DNA from: Mycteria americana | Lineage: Eukaryota; Chordata; Aves; Ciconiiformes; Ciconiidae | Assembly (NCBI RefSeq): GCF_035582795.1 | Contig: NC_134366.1 | Coordinates: forward strand, 1,004,501 to 1,068,500 | Length of the DNA stretch: 64,000 bases | Reading direction: 5' to 3' | Shown: positions 1 to 12,797 of the stretch, piece after piece | Layout of the letters: each line of letters starts with the position of its first letter | How positions within the stretch are numbered: the stretch's first letter is position 1 | Notes under the pieces: generated by a model | Told to the model about the DNA's origin: nothing | What the model saw: only the letters and a program-made list of their open reading frames with translations | The model's database searches: none | Made by a program: the position numbers and the translations under genes

Positions 1-631
1 CATTCAGTTTTGTGCTTAGCTAGATCCACCTGCATTTGATTAGTTAAAAGCTAAATCAGCTGTTGATCTCAAGGCCTGAGTCCAATCAGCGTGTGGGTGC
101 GAAATCAGAAATGGAAGCACAGTGTATCTGTATCCAGCAGAGTGCTCGGAGCTCGAGGGCAAAGAAAATCAGCCAGTGGACGTGTTGGCCTCTGAGATCT
201 GTATAATGTCCTTCACGTGAAGGAGGTGGTCCTGTGCTGCTGTTGGGTTACTAAAAGATTGAGTTTAATTTTTTGGCAGAATATAAGGTACTGGGGTCAC
301 GTGGAGACCTGCCATCGTGACCGTTGGGGAAATGATGAGATACTGATGAAGGGCACCTATGAGCTTTTTGAGAAATGGAGAACTTAATTACTGTTTTATG
401 ACCCCAGGGTGCCTGTTTCATGCTGTGCCTGAGTGATGTTGCTTCCCCTCCACCCCCTTAGTTTTATTGTTCCGGGGCATGGGATTATACTTTGCCTGAG
501 AATTACAGCATGTAAGAAGTTCTCCTGGGTCATCTGTGCCACTAAGTTTGTCTGGGTAGCTTGTGTTCCCGTGCTCTCCTGCCCAGACTTTTGCTTTTGC
601 TGGTTGAAATCATCCATTTGTCTCCATCTAG
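1..631 (+). other. MAP4 intron (partial)
   Basis: Non-coding sequence upstream of the first visible MAP4 acceptor. I see no exon, RNA gene or clear repeat in it. Confidence 0.8.
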
Positions 632-760
632 GGGAAAATAGAGAAAAAGCCAGAATCAGCCGCTGCTGCACGAAAGTCTGAACCCAATGCAGTCTCTAAA
701 ATGGCTACTACTAAAACAACCGTATCAAAAGAGGGTGCCCCAAAACAGCCCAATGGGAAA
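632..760 (+). CDS. MAP4: MAP4 exon: linker between repeats 1 and 2
   Basis: The exon is 129 bp, 43 codons, phase 0 at both ends, with acceptor ...catctAG and donor GTGAGT. It reads [20 protein letters not shown] and continues to KQPNGK. This matches the basic linker that MAP4, unlike tau, carries between the end of repeat 1 and the VQIVSKK start of repeat 2. No first-repeat exon is visible in bases 1-631. Confidence 0.93.
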
Positions 761-3700
761 GTGAGTTTATTTCAGACTTTTCTCTGTGGGAGATGAAGGA
801 AAACATTTCCATTTTGAGTCACTTTCCCCTCTCTTCAACTCTTCTGCTTTCTCCTGTCAGTGTCACTGTTCCTTGCACAGACACTTTTCCAATTCTTTCT
901 TGTAAACCCCGAGATGGTCTCAGTTAAACACGTTCAGAGATCACTATTGTAGGTATCTTCTCCATGCCTGCTGTAAATGTAAATGTGTTCAGAGCAGAGT
1001 CCTCCATTTTCACTTTTAGGTAGATAGGCCTAACTTATCAGGAGTCAGAGGTTTCCCTTAAGTCCAGTTCTTTGTACACAGCACTAGCTTGTAACTGGGA
1101 AGAGAGAGCTTTAGTTCAGTGCTGCATGCTTTCATTCAGATTGCAGAATGTTAAGGACTCAGTATCTTTCCTGCAATATTCCTGACCCAGTCGTATCAAA
1201 ACTCTTTAACTCCATGCATGAGGCGGTCACCATTTGGCGGGTTGCTCCGAAGCTGTCGTGGCATGGTATTTCAGCACACGTGGTGGGGAGTGAGGCAGGA
1301 GTGCCTGCAGTGCTGGTTTAATTCAGGTATTATCAGGCAGAGCCTGTTAATGAACGGATGGCATTTGTACCTCTAGAGAAGTCAGTAAACCGTTACAAAC
1401 TGCCATGGCACGAGTACATTTTCAGAGCTGCTGTTGCACTGAATCCAGTCTTTCTGAACTGGCTAAGGAGCTTTTGGAAACCTGCTAAAGTGAGAATGTT
1501 CTGGTGATTCCTTTTGTGCTTCGAATTTATCGCCTCTTTCTAGAAAGTACTCTAGATACAGCTTCTGCCACGTTTTGTGCTGTGTTAAATAACTCCCAGA
1601 CTAAACACGTGTTGTAACTAACCTTTGTAAACACGGGCCTGTTACTCTAACTCAGTTACTACCTTTGTGAGTAAAAGCTCACTTAGCATACTCCTTTTGT
1701 ATTTTGAAAAAGTCCAAGTCATTTTAGTTTAAAGGAGAAACAATTTAATTAACATAAGACTTGCCTGATAAAATTTAACCGAAGGTTTGACAACCTTCAT
1801 CAGAAGAATTCTTTCTCGGACCGGGCTTTACTGCCCAGAGGTTTTGAAAGACGTTACCCAAGACCTGAGCCAATCCAGGCAAATGGAAATAAAGTGCAGA
1901 CACCGGGCAGTTCGTAGCATTGTTGGAAGTGGTGGCCCCACGGCTTTGGTCCGTGGAGGAAGGAGGCAGCTGAGCTGGCTCTCCCTGCTCTGGGGCAGCT
2001 CTCGCCAGAGACCTCCTGGGAGGCTTCACAGAGGACGTAGATGAACCCGGCCCTTCTGGCAGGCAGGCGCCCACCCGGTGATGCTCACCCGTAGAGTATA
2101 TGGAGAAGCGGTCCTCACGGTAGCGCTTACGCTCTCGCACTAACACTGTCTGTGCAGCCTCTTGTTTCGTTCACTCTTTTTTCTCACTCTCCTCCTCAGT
2201 TGCTTTCACACCTAATACTAAAGTTGGATTGATTTTAACACAACTCCTTGTTTATCCACCGTGTTAGAGCGTCCACTCCAGCCTGCCATATGACAACTCT
2301 AACCAGTCCTCTTCCCTTGTGTTGTTTTCCATTCTGTAACGTTCCAGGTCCAGATAGTCTCCAAAAAAGCGAACTACAGCCATGTTCAGTCCAAGTGTGG
2401 TTCCAAGGACAATATTAAGCATGTCCCTGGAGGTGGGAATGTAAGTATGGGCTCTGGGCAAGCTGTCTTTCTACTAACTCCTTCTCTTGTACTATGTTTT
2501 TATATGTCAGTCTTACGAATGCTGTGTTTCAGGCAGAAAGGTGTGGCAGAGTTTCAGGGCTTCTGGAAATAATGTAGGCTGGAGAATTGGTTTTTTTTTC
2601 GCCATGGGATGCTAGGTTGAATATGTGTGTTTTGTTTCATAGTACTACAAATACACCTGACCCATTTCTCGCATGGTTTACATGGTATTCATGACCAAAT
2701 GTAGGATGTGCACATCGTTGACCCCAGGAGTTAGTTCACCATGGATTCCCTCTGCAGTCAATGGAGGCACCGCATCAGTCCTCTGACCTATTTTAGATGT
2801 CTGATTTTTTAGATGAAATCAATTGTGGCCTAGAAGTGCCTGTTACTCTTCACTGGCTAACAGAGCAAGCCCGAGTCAGATTAATTTCACTTCTTGTTTC
2901 ACAAGAAGGGAGACTTTGAAAAAGGAGGAGGAAAAGACTCTGGGACTTAATCTTTGAGCTGCGATTAATTTTTAAATTTAAAGGCTACTGGTATCTCTGG
3001 CAGCAGAGTTGAGCTTATTAAAATAGAAGGCTAATCCTGTAATGTCTGTGTACTTGGTTTGGAGTATTATAGCCTGCAAGTGTCTGGCAAAAAAACCAAG
3101 TTAACTATCTAGATAGTAAAGCTTTTGAAAACATGACTAGAGTTTGGCAGGCTTGTTTCCTTGTGGGCAAATCTGTACTGCCTTAACAAATCTATGCTAG
3201 GCTGTTTGTACTAGGGATGGTTTGCGGAAATACAAAGATTGGATGGTTTCAAAAAGACACTGAAGTACTTAAGCCCAAGGAAATTTTTTCCATTGGTGTT
3301 TAAATATGCCGGGTTCCTGAGGAGAGATGTCCAGCTATCACATCTTGTGACTCTTTCTCTGTGCCCGGTGCCTGAGTGCCAGCATCAATGAAACTTCCTG
3401 TATCCTTGCTTTGTGTAGTGTTCAAGGTGCAAATATTCAATTTCTGGGGCCAGACTTACTGTTGCTGTAGTCAGTGCGTTCGGTTTGATAGTCTGGTTCA
3501 GCGGATACGAATGCTACCTAGGCCTGACTGTGGTGCAAACTGCTGTGGCCGCTTTTCTTGGGAAATACATGTGTATTTGACTAGCTGGCTGAACCTTAAC
3601 TCTCCATGACCAATTCTTCCTTAAATCTTTGCAAGAGGCAGCCAAATCTGGGTTCTTAACAAACTTGTTCCCTACAGGTCGGTTGCCAAGATGGTAAGAG

Positions 3701-6700
3701 ACAGATGTTGAATCTCACGTGCAGGGTTCGCTTAATTAAGCTTGACTCCCCGTTGAGAGTCGCTGGGCACGCATCTCTGCTGCCCTCCTTGCCTTCCAGT
3801 TTGTGGATTCTCATCATTGGTGGGATTTGCCATTCTTATTTGGTATTTCCATGACTTACCCCATGTTTATAGGGGTGCATACACGTGTGCATGGAGCTTC
3901 CCGTAGGAATGCTCACGCGGGAGAATTCTCTGCGCCATAGAAAGAAAAACTGACGTGGAGACCATCGTGTCAGTTAGGTGCCCTCATAATACTGTTTTTA
4001 GCTATGCGTATTTCTGTTCCTACTGCATATTTCATCTGGTTTTGTCACCCAAGTTTGGAACAGACTGTTTATACATGATCAGTGTTTTGTGGCAGAAGTC
4101 CCTTTGGCTACGCTGTTAAAGAGCAGCTGTTGTAACTTAACTGTTCAGGCGCTCAAAGGAGCTGTATTTTATAGGCCCCTTTAATTTTGCCACTCTTACC
4201 TTGTATAGCCTTTTAGGGGACAACAAGTCTTACACATACTTTTCCTTTTTTTAAGGCCAACAGAAATGTGCTTTAAATGTGGGGGATATTATTCCTGCTT
4301 GATCAACTACATTAGTGAACTGTTCTTTCTTCTCGTGAATCACCAAACCTGTCCTTTCCTCTTTACTGTCCTGTCCTGGGCACGTTCCCAACTCTAGGGG
4401 ACGAGTGTGCGCCTGCTTTCGTTTTCTCTTTCCCACACTCTCCTTTCCACTGCGCTTTTTCCTCCTTGCTCAACTCCTTAAGCTTTTTGCTTTGAGAATA
4501 GAGAATAAAGTGCTTATTATTTCCAGGTTCCAAATGCCCCCAAACCAGCTTCAGGCAGTTGTTCCCAGCCATCCAACGCCCCCAAATCCAGCACTGCCTG
4601 TACCAATGTGAGTAGACGAGGCGCAGCGGCCAGTCTGGCTTCCTATAAAAGCATTTCCTTTTATTCATTTTTATATCTGCTCACTCCCTTTGGGGCACTG
4701 TAATATTAGTGTCCTCCTCCAAGATGTTTTCTTGTTCAAGTAGTTACAGTGATCGCTTCTGATAGAAGCCTCCCCGATGCTGAATTCCTGAACCACAGTG
4801 CTGATGGGCATGTCTGGAAAGTCCGTCGTTCTAGTCTGTGGCTTCAGTTAAAGCTTTTAGGAATCCGGTGGACAAGAGCTGTGGTTAGTAGCAAACTATG
4901 ATTCAGCTTTAGGATTGCTCTGGTAGAAGTGATGGACGTTCTGCCTAAGTGAAGTGGTTCCTAGCTGGGACACTCTGTTTGGGTACCCATTTTGCCTTCT
5001 GTACACGGATAATTTCTTCTCCCCTCCAAGATACCCAAGAAGACATGTTCGAAAGCAGTAGGTATTACTCCTACTCACGTTATATTTGCCAGAAATATCT
5101 GACACAAACACAGATAGGTTTCCTGGGTAAAAGCTTTTGTTGTGCTTTAGTATTTTCCCCTCTCTTTTGAAAGAAAGCAACAGTAAAGAGGTAGATTTTA
5201 CAAAGTGCAGGTAGTGTACGTGCTGTTGAAGATTTAACAAGGTGATTTGGAATGTACATGTGTTTCTCTACCCTTTGGCTTGACCTGTTTAGATGGATTG
5301 GGAAATGGTCAGAGGTAGAAAATCTAAAAAGAGATAAGGATCACACTTCCCATCTGAGCCTCTGTATCAAGCGTTAAGATCTAAAGTTTATTTCTGGCAC
5401 CAGAGTCTGAGTATTTGGCTCTCTAAATGCAAGCCCAAGCCTTTAAACGTGTCTCCCATTGCAAACTCAAAACAATTAATGTTAGAAATCTTACCAGAAA
5501 TACACTTCCATTTAGGTATAATTGTTTGGATCCCCAGGTGAAATCATGAGGAGTCATAACTGGGTATGTCTACCCTAGCTGATAGCAAACATTATTTTAA
5601 AATGCATTCTGTGAGATACATTTAGTCTTATTCCAGTTCCAAGCAAACAAGTACTCATTATAAAAGCTGTAGTAACTTTACTAGCAACCCCCAAGAAAAT
5701 CAAATTCAGCAGCCATGATCTCACCTTTTTGGAGTGTCTGGTGTCACCGAGTCGGGGTACATGAACATGCAACAGCGTAGCAGGAGGCCGAACTGTGCTG
5801 TTCTACTAATTCTGAGCAAACAAGACATCAGGGCTTTGACTCATCCCTCTTCACAAGTACTGGGAGGATTCATGCTTCCTGAGAAAGATGTATTGCAAAT
5901 TATCATGGTAATTCTCAATAAGCTTTTTAGAGTAGGTTGTAAGTGAACGAATTCTTGTCACAGTCAAAAAGAAAGATTTTCATTTTCTCTGTGAGATGAC
6001 CTGTAGCAGAACATTCTGTGCACGTAGGTGCCAGCTGGTGATTGCTGACACGATTGGGAGAGGTGATCCTCTTATCTGGGGTTTTTTGGTAGTACTGTTT
6101 TTTCCCATGGAAAGTTATAATGTCAACTTAGTAGGGGTTTAGACCAGATGACCAGAAGTTCCTTCCACTATAAATTATCCTATGCTTGTATGAAATGAAA
6201 GATCTCCAAGTAGTTAGACAGGAAGTTAATTCTGGAATAGAGGAAATTTTCATTTACCTGGAGCTGCAGGAAAGATTTTAAAGATGTCAGAAACGGGGCT
6301 CTGTGCAATGCACTTGGTCCAGGTATCGGAGATGAAATATTTTTTCAGCAAAAAGACATAAAACCTGTGACATTTTGACTCTGCCTTTGTGGTACCCCAG
6401 AGAAGACGTCTCCCCAAATTCAAACTGATGTCTACAAACACCATGCTAGAATATTTGGCTCATTGACTTGGAAGAAGGTCATTTACCGAGTCATGAGTAT
6501 CTCATGATTTCATAATTGCATCACCGAACACTTTTTTCATCGAAGGCTTTCTATGCCAGTATCAAGTCAGTGGTAGAACAAGGTTAAAGGAAATAATACT
6601 GGAAAGGAAATAGCTTCCCCAGTCCCAGTGTTTTGTCTTGAGAATGATGGCTTCTTCGAGCAGTTTGTTCCATCTGGGCACGATGATCCTTCCTGGTGTC

Positions 6701-9700
6701 CTGCTCTCAGCAGGAGGAAAGACCGCTGTGAGGAGGCTGCGAACAAAGCCTGACGATTAGGTGTGGGTCAGTCTGCACATTGAAGATGGTAGAGAGAAAA
6801 AGTTGGGGCTGGTGGCATGCCTCTGGCCCTACAGCAAGAGAGGGGCTCAGCAGAACAGTGAGATGACATCTGTCCTGGTGACTGTCTGGAGCTGCCCAGG
6901 CAATGGCCCGTGTCTTCAGAGGCAGAGCCAGCGCCGGGCAGAAACAGTCTGGGGAACATGGCAATGGGACTGGCTTTTTTTGGTCCTTCTCCCAAGTGCT
7001 TTTGTATTCCACGAATGTGCCATGAACTCCCGTTGCTGGTTACTGCCCATCTGTTAGTTTTAGCTGGTCTCAATTTCTGTCTGCTCACATTAACCACTTC
7101 TGGCTGGTGCAGGCCGTTAAGCGATGCTACAGCTGACTATAGCGTTTGGTATACAGTGGCTCGGAAATCAATAGGAGAAAATAATGCTGTAGAAAAGGGG
7201 TGCAGGTTCATTAAGTGTGACCTGATGTTTGAGGTGGCCCATTGGCCTCCGGATTCACAGGAAATGTTTCTTTGTGTTGACTTGTTTCTTTTTGCCTCTT
7301 CAGGTGCAGATCCAGAACAAGAAAGTTGACCTTTCCAAAGTGTCCTCGAAGTGTGGCTCTAAAGCAAATATCAAGCATAAGCCAGGTAGAAATTTTACCA
7401 TTTCCTCATGAATTGTCTGCAGATATTGCAAGTCGTTTAAATATAGTCCTGGGTTGCGACTGCAATAGTTCAAGGGGTTTGTTGCTTTCGGGGAGTATTT
7501 CTAGAAATACTGTCTAACTTCTTAGCAATTCCTGGTGGTTTCATCAGTGGAAAAGGGGATTAGGAGATGTGGGATTTCGTCTTGCCTGTGAAAATAATCT
7601 GCTGCTTTGACTCTGTTCTCTTTTTTCCTTCCCATTTGGGGAAAAAAAAAAAGTGGATACTTAGCATGACCGTTCCAGGAGTCTGGAAGCTTCATCCATG
7701 CTTACAGAGGGCTTTGGGGCTCTCTGAACATGTGTGCTATGGAAGGATAAAGTTCTTAAAAGCAGATCAGATACAGGGGTCTTTTTAGCCTTCAGTTCAG
7801 TAGCAGCCCCTGTCTTATATAAAACATTTTTGGCTCTCTAATGACATCTTATGGGATGAGTGTGCAGGAATTATTTGCTCCCGACTGAGAACACAGCAAT
7901 TACTCTGTGTGAATTCCTGCGAATCTCAGGTTTCCTAACCAAGCAACGACCAGCCCACTGCTCAGCTGGAGCATAGCAAGTCTCGAGTTCAAGGTACTGT
8001 GGCTGCAGGCGGATTGTTTGAACTGTACCTTTGTAGCATCCTAAAGTATGGTCAGTTCACTGACTTTTGCTGGCTTGTCTGTCTCTGAGGACAGTTACCT
8101 GTACAGGAAAACTCCTAGCAATCAAACATCCATGCACGAGGGACAAAGTTCACTGACCAAAGCTGAAAACAAACACTACAAGCTTGTCTTTGTCTGCTGC
8201 TGGGAGTTTCCTGCGCCCTTTCTGCCAGCCTGTTAGGTTGAAAGCAGTTCAACCTTACACACCGAGCACCACGGTTCAATGCCTCAAAACGCGCTCCCGC
8301 TTTGAGAACGTGGTGCCACAAACATGACCTCTGTTTATTCAATGCTCTGTAATAACAAGCTGTGCGTGACAATAACTGCTCTTGTCCAGGGCTGATTAAA
8401 GCAGAGTAATCCGTCCAGAATTATCTGTTGTCAGATGTTTTAACTGATTTTTGTTAGACCGAATCAGTTGGCTTCCATCATTGGCCGTGCAAAGCTTCCA
8501 AAGTGCTGAGGACTGAGTATTTAATGATGTCACTGGGAAGCAGAGTTGCGCTTAGCCATACTTAAATAGTTTGTTTGAGAAACCTACTGGAACGTGGACT
8601 GCATGTACAGTCTTGTAGACTAATAGGAACTGCAGTATTCTAAATCTAGGAAAATCTTGCTAGAAATCTACGGTCGTTTTTCTGACCTTCGTGTTCTCCT
8701 GAACCCGAAGCGCCCATCCAGTTCCCACGCTTGGCTTCTCCCTGCCTGCACGGCTGCCTCCTGAGTAGATTAAACAGTGGCACATGGGTCTGTGTGTCAG
8801 GGAGGAGCTGTCTGTCCAGGCAGTCATACCACTGCCAGTGATGGAGTAGGAGTGGGAACGGATAACGAGCAAAGGAACGCAGTTAACGGAAAGGAGCAGA
8901 ACATGTCCCGGCACCAACGACTACGCAGATGGGCTGAGCTGGCAGAGACCTTGGCAAGGGACACGATAGGAGTGGGCAGCCGGTATTAGCCATGAGAAAC
9001 GCGCCAGCGTGGGATCGGGTGGAAGTGGCATTTCACACCTCTGCTGGGGGAGACAGATTTATGAGCAGATCTAGTGAGGCAGTTGGCGTGCGGATATCAT
9101 CCGTCTGTCCGGATGTGTGGAGTTCCCCACCTGAGGGTACCTCCAGGGCTTTGCCGTGCTGCCCTGCTTGCTTGCAGTCTTGCTTGGCCTGCACAGGTGG
9201 AGATCACCAACTTTGATCTTACCATTTTTTAAACTGAACCTTAACTGGAGAGAGACTGAGACACTAAATGCATTACTTGGTCATGTCCTTCCTCCAAAGT
9301 CCGTTGGGTTCCCAGTGGTTCCTTGGTGGGGCTGGGAAGGGGACAGATCTCAGGTGGGACTGTTCTGGAGGCATTAATACACTCCTACACAATCTTCTTC
9401 TAGGGGGAGGAGATGTCAAAATTGAGAATCAGAAGCTGAACTTCAAGGAGAAGGCCCAAGCCAAAGTGGGTTCTCTGGACAACGTGGGACACTTACCAGC
9501 AGGAGGAACCGTGAAGGTGGGTGCAGCAAGCTCTGGCACATCAGGGTAGGGTTTAAATTTGGTTGTTCTCCTTGTCCTGCTGTTGATGTAGTGCAGCTTC
9601 TCCACCCCTAGCCTGTTATAGCCATCTGCTTATTTCTGTGGCCTCTGTTGTCAACCCCAGGAGTAAGTATGAGTCGGAAAGGAGAGCGCTATGAACCAGC

Positions 9701-12694
9701 TCCGTGGCCTGCCTGAATGGGCTCCCTGCTAGGTGTTACTGAGAGGGCTCGTACCGCCCGTCTGCATCCTTCCTCTAAGAAGAGGGAGATGAGATCACTC
9801 CCTCTTGAGCAGGGATCGCTCTGTAAGCTATGAGCCCATCAGAGAAGCTGCCTGTGGCCCTTCCTCCTTTCTTTACCCCCAGTAAAGCTGGTGGGAGCAA
9901 GGTGCTCTGTGCTGGGAGATAGCACCTTGCAGCTCTCGGCAGCAGTTTTCAGCCCGTAACCTGCACTGCAGGCCAGCCCAAAGACCCTTTGTGTGAGGAT
10001 AAGAAAAGATTTTTGTGCTCTCATTGCTGTGATTCAGCGCTTCTCCCCATGAGAACATAAACTGCCCTCAGCCTCAGCTCTGCAAATTGCAGGTCTCGCT
10101 ACAGCAATGCGACATCTGTGCTTAGGGGAGGGAAATTACCCCCGCTTGAATGACCGAGCGATGGATGTGTGAGCTTGACCTATCACGCCACGTAACGATT
10201 AGAGCAGTGCTGAGGATTATGTTTAGGTAGTCACTAGTGCTGGGGCTTTTATGTGAAACACCGCTGCTTCTGAATTGGCTGGTAGCGCTGGAAGCGGAGA
10301 AGAGAGTCCTGTGCTCCGGCATCAGAACGCTTAAAATACGACTTAGTCTTTGCCCCCAGCAGGACAGACAGACGGAGGAGAAGAAACCCCTGCTAAACAC
10401 CGAGTTCCCTTGGTTGTCCCAGCATTGTTTGTCTGAGCACTTTCGTGTTGTGGAAGGGTTTAGAGTTCAGCCGGGTTGAGCTATTGTGTTAAATGCCGTG
10501 TGAATTTGAAAGAAATAATCCCTGTCCTAAAGAGCAGATCATGCAGCAGAATTCACAAGTGTATTTAGTATGTGCTTAATCTTCCCCATTAAAACGAGGC
10601 AAGAGGTGACTGCCAGAATATTTGCTGGGGACGCATCAGGACTCTCCTATCTCCAGTCCTTTATGTAAACTTCAGCCTGTCAAATCGGGGCTCAGCGAAA
10701 AGCTGAAAGGAGCTAGAGAAGCTGCTGCTGTGTTGGTAGGGACAGGGAACTTTCTGTAACGGTGCCTGGCTGTTCCAGTTTACTGGAGCGTCTAGTCCGT
10801 GTACCGGTGCTGTTTGCTGGTAACAAGGGTTTTCACTGAAGTTCTAAAATCTTACCTGTTCAGAATTAGTCTGATTTTTTTTTTTTTTTATATTTTTCCC
10901 CCATCTCCATGGGTGCAAAGAGTCTCTGTCGATGACACTCTCATCCAGTAGTTTTTTGGGCTCTAATATTTAGCCTTGCAATACAGAAACCAGATAATTT
11001 CCCTGTTGCATCCCACAGATCTCAGCCAGCGCTGTCGTCGAGGAGGGGCAGGTGGCACGCAGGGACTGGCACACACGTTCAGGAGGGCTGGCTGCTCTTG
11101 CTCAGCTCCCCGCTGTGGCTCTCGGGGAGGTGTGGGGATCATCCAAGTCCCTGTAGTTCCTGCAGAAGCACCTAGATATCGGTGTTGCTGTCAGTTCGTG
11201 GGTGGGAACTTGGACCCCAGAAGGAAGGCCAGGTGGTTTTGCTGCTTGTTGAGTAAGCAGGTACAGAGCCAGTCCGTGGCTGCCTCGCTTTGCTACCCGG
11301 GCTGCAGGGAGAGGGCCTGCCTTCGTCTTGAGAAGAGCCGCAACAGCCTTATTCCCCATGGATTAGACTTTGGGGGGCGAGGGCGTGGGGTAAGAGCAGA
11401 GCTGCTTTGGACTGGAGGGTGCCACCCTCTCCCCGTACTCCTCCCTGCTGAACGTGGCAGCAAGGGGACGTCCTGGCTGCATGGGTTGCTCCTTCCCAGA
11501 GCTGGGCTGGTCCAGCGTGGCATCTTCTCTGCTTGCCGTGCCCTGCAGTGTTGGTGGTGTCTGAATGTCTTTCCAAGCAACTCTGCGTTACTCTCAGCAG
11601 GCTCCCACCAGCATATTAGTCTCTTCTCTAACGGCAGTAGAACTTAGCTCTTCTCTAAGGCTAGTAGAAGGTGGTGACTCCAGGTGGGATGACCAGCTAT
11701 GGTAGAAGAGACCAGGACAGAGTCTTCTCTAAAGACTGCACTCCCCGTTCATAGTCCAGCATCAGCATCAAGTGAGGATGAGATCCTTTGTGCAAACTTG
11801 ACCTTCCTTTTTTTGGGATCCGCTATATATTATTTGGGTCTGGTATATAAATGTGTCCCCAAATAATGGAGGCCGCTTCACTGCGATGTACCCAAACCGC
11901 CTGCTTGCTTTCGACCCTGTAGCGCTCTGCTTTAGTCGACGTGCCTTGGTCTGCCTTTGCCTCAGCCGTCCTCCGTCACCAGGGCGTTAGAGGCGTGCGT
12001 TTGGGGAGAGGGTGCTGAGCTCCGGACCCCGTGCTCAGGGACACAGCGGCCACGCTCAGACGAGCTGGCAGGGAGCAGCACGGGGCCGATGGGTCTGCGG
12101 GGGCTGAAGCGCTGTGAGAAGCTGGAAAGCTGGTCAGGACGGTGGCTTCCCGGGGAGCGGAGGGGCTGCTTCCCACTTCCAAACACCCCCTCGTCCCTGC
12201 GTGTGTCTCGGCAGCTGGGGAGGGCGGAGGGGGCTCCGGGAACCCGCACTTCACCCCCCTGCACCCCCATCTTCTATTGACTCGTCCCTGTCGTCCTCCC
12301 CACCCCGTTGTCTCATTGTAGGCTGAGGGGAGCGTGGAGCCAGGGCAGCTCCCGCCAGCCCCTCAGAACGGAGAGGTGACAGCGGCCCAGGCAGGCAGTG
12401 AGATGCGGGAGAATGGCGTAGGGCCGGCAGTGCCCACTGCCCTGAGCGGTGGTGACCAAAGGGAAATTCAGAGCTTCGAGACTCAGATACAAGAAACAAG
12501 TAAGTGCCTGCGCCTTCTCTCTACACACTCTGCCGGGTGGGGTGGGGAGAGCACTGCAGCAGGGCAGAGCAGCCGCCCCTGGGCACTGGTCACACCGCTG
12601 TAATCTGAACGTTGAACTGTTTGTATCGATGTCTGTAGGGTTTTTTTGCCTTTTTTTAATTCAGAAAATTGCCTTTTATTTTCCAGGCATCTAA
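632..12694 (+). CDS. MAP4: MAP4, microtubule-associated protein 4 (3' part, five internal exons plus terminal exon)
   Basis: MAP4 is a non-neuronal MAP of the tau/MAP2 family that binds and stabilises microtubules through C-terminal repeats. Exons seen: 632-760, 2348-2440, 7304-7385, 9404-9516, 12322-12499 and 12687-12694, all with AG/GT borders and matching phases. They encode an inter-repeat linker, repeat segments with the signatures [32 protein letters not shown] and [15 protein letters not shown], then an acidic Pro/Gly-rich tail ending QIQETSI, the ending I recall for mammalian MAP4. The first repeat and the long projection domain lie upstream of the window. A tau-like alternative terminal exon lies at 12798-13007. 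DHX30 follows in convergent orientation. Identity is secure; which exons are constitutive cannot be judged from DNA alone. Confidence 0.96.
761..2347 (+). other. MAP4 intron
   Basis: Unique-looking intronic sequence; the open frames near 1775-2146 have no splice or family support. Nothing else was recognised. Confidence 0.8.
2348..2440 (+). CDS. MAP4: MAP4 exon: tubulin-binding repeat (VQIVSKK type)
   Basis: The exon is 93 bp, 31 codons, phase 0/0, acceptor ttccAG and donor GTAAGT. It encodes [20 protein letters not shown], then [11 protein letters not shown]. Tau exon 10, the alternatively spliced R2 exon, has the same length and phase as I recall, so cassette use is plausible here too, but that is inference. 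Confidence 0.96.
2441..7303 (+). other. MAP4 intron with a CR1 fragment
   Basis: A 4.9-kb intron between two repeat exons. The only recognised element is a CR1 LINE 3' end near 6130-6200. Confidence 0.8.
6130..6200 (+). repeat. CR1 LINE 3'-end fragment
   Basis: The series ...ggggtttagaccagatgacc, agaagttccttcca and tatgcttgtatgaaatga follows the typical CR1 3' terminus (gg-tt-gactagatgacc, gttccttccaacc, tatgattctatga). It is a truncated, diverged copy. Confidence 0.6.
7304..7385 (+). CDS. MAP4: MAP4 exon: tubulin-binding repeat (VQIQNKK type)
   Basis: The exon is 82 bp, phase 0 in and phase 1 out, acceptor tcttcAG and donor GTAGAA. It encodes [20 protein letters not shown] followed by ANIKHKPG. 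The length equals that of tau exon 11 as I recall it. Confidence 0.96.
7386..9403 (+). other. MAP4 intron
   Basis: A 2.0-kb intron with no recognised exon, RNA gene or repeat. Confidence 0.8.
9404..9516 (+). CDS. MAP4: MAP4 exon: last tubulin-binding repeat
   Basis: The exon is 113 bp, phase 1 in and phase 0 out, acceptor ttctAG and donor GTGGGT. It encodes [20 protein letters not shown] and then [17 protein letters not shown]. Length and phase equal those of tau exon 12 as I recall them. The phase-0 end lets it join either the MAP4 tail exon at 12322 or the tau-like exon at 12798. Confidence 0.96.
9517..12321 (+). other. MAP4 intron
   Basis: A 2.8-kb intron, GC-richer toward its 3' end. 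An open frame at 10976-11647 shows no family resemblance or codon signal and is taken as chance. Confidence 0.8.
12322..12499 (+). CDS. MAP4: MAP4 exon: C-terminal tail
   Basis: The exon is 178 bp, phase 0 in and phase 1 out, acceptor attgtAG and donor GTAAGT at 12500. It encodes a Gly/Pro/Glu-rich segment ending [17 protein letters not shown]. The GGDQRE and QIQET blocks match the mammalian MAP4 tail. Reading on past the donor would append an unrelated GC-rich stretch, so splicing to 12687 is preferred. Confidence 0.93.
12687..12694 (+). CDS. MAP4: MAP4 terminal exon, eight coding bases (…Ser-Ile-stop)
   Basis: The acceptor ttttccAG is followed by gc-atc-taa. Joined to the single base left by the previous exon this gives Ser-Ile-stop and rebuilds the MAP4 ending QETSI. 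The remainder of the exon is 3'UTR. Confidence 0.9.
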
Positions 12695-12797
12695 TGATGA
12701 CATTATGGTATCGTCTTCCATTCCCCTCCTGTCCCCTCTCTCCTCCTCTCTCCTCCTCCTGCCCTTCCCCTTCTCACCTGCCCTTGTGTCGCTGCAG

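Noticed and set aside
2740-2830. Possible old repeat in a MAP4 intron (ccctctgcagtcaatgg region)
   Set aside because: It feels familiar from amniote genomes, but I cannot name a family or set borders.
10976-11647. 223-codon + strand open frame in a MAP4 intron
   Set aside because: Cys/Arg/Gly-rich without domain or splice support, and the region is locally GC-rich.
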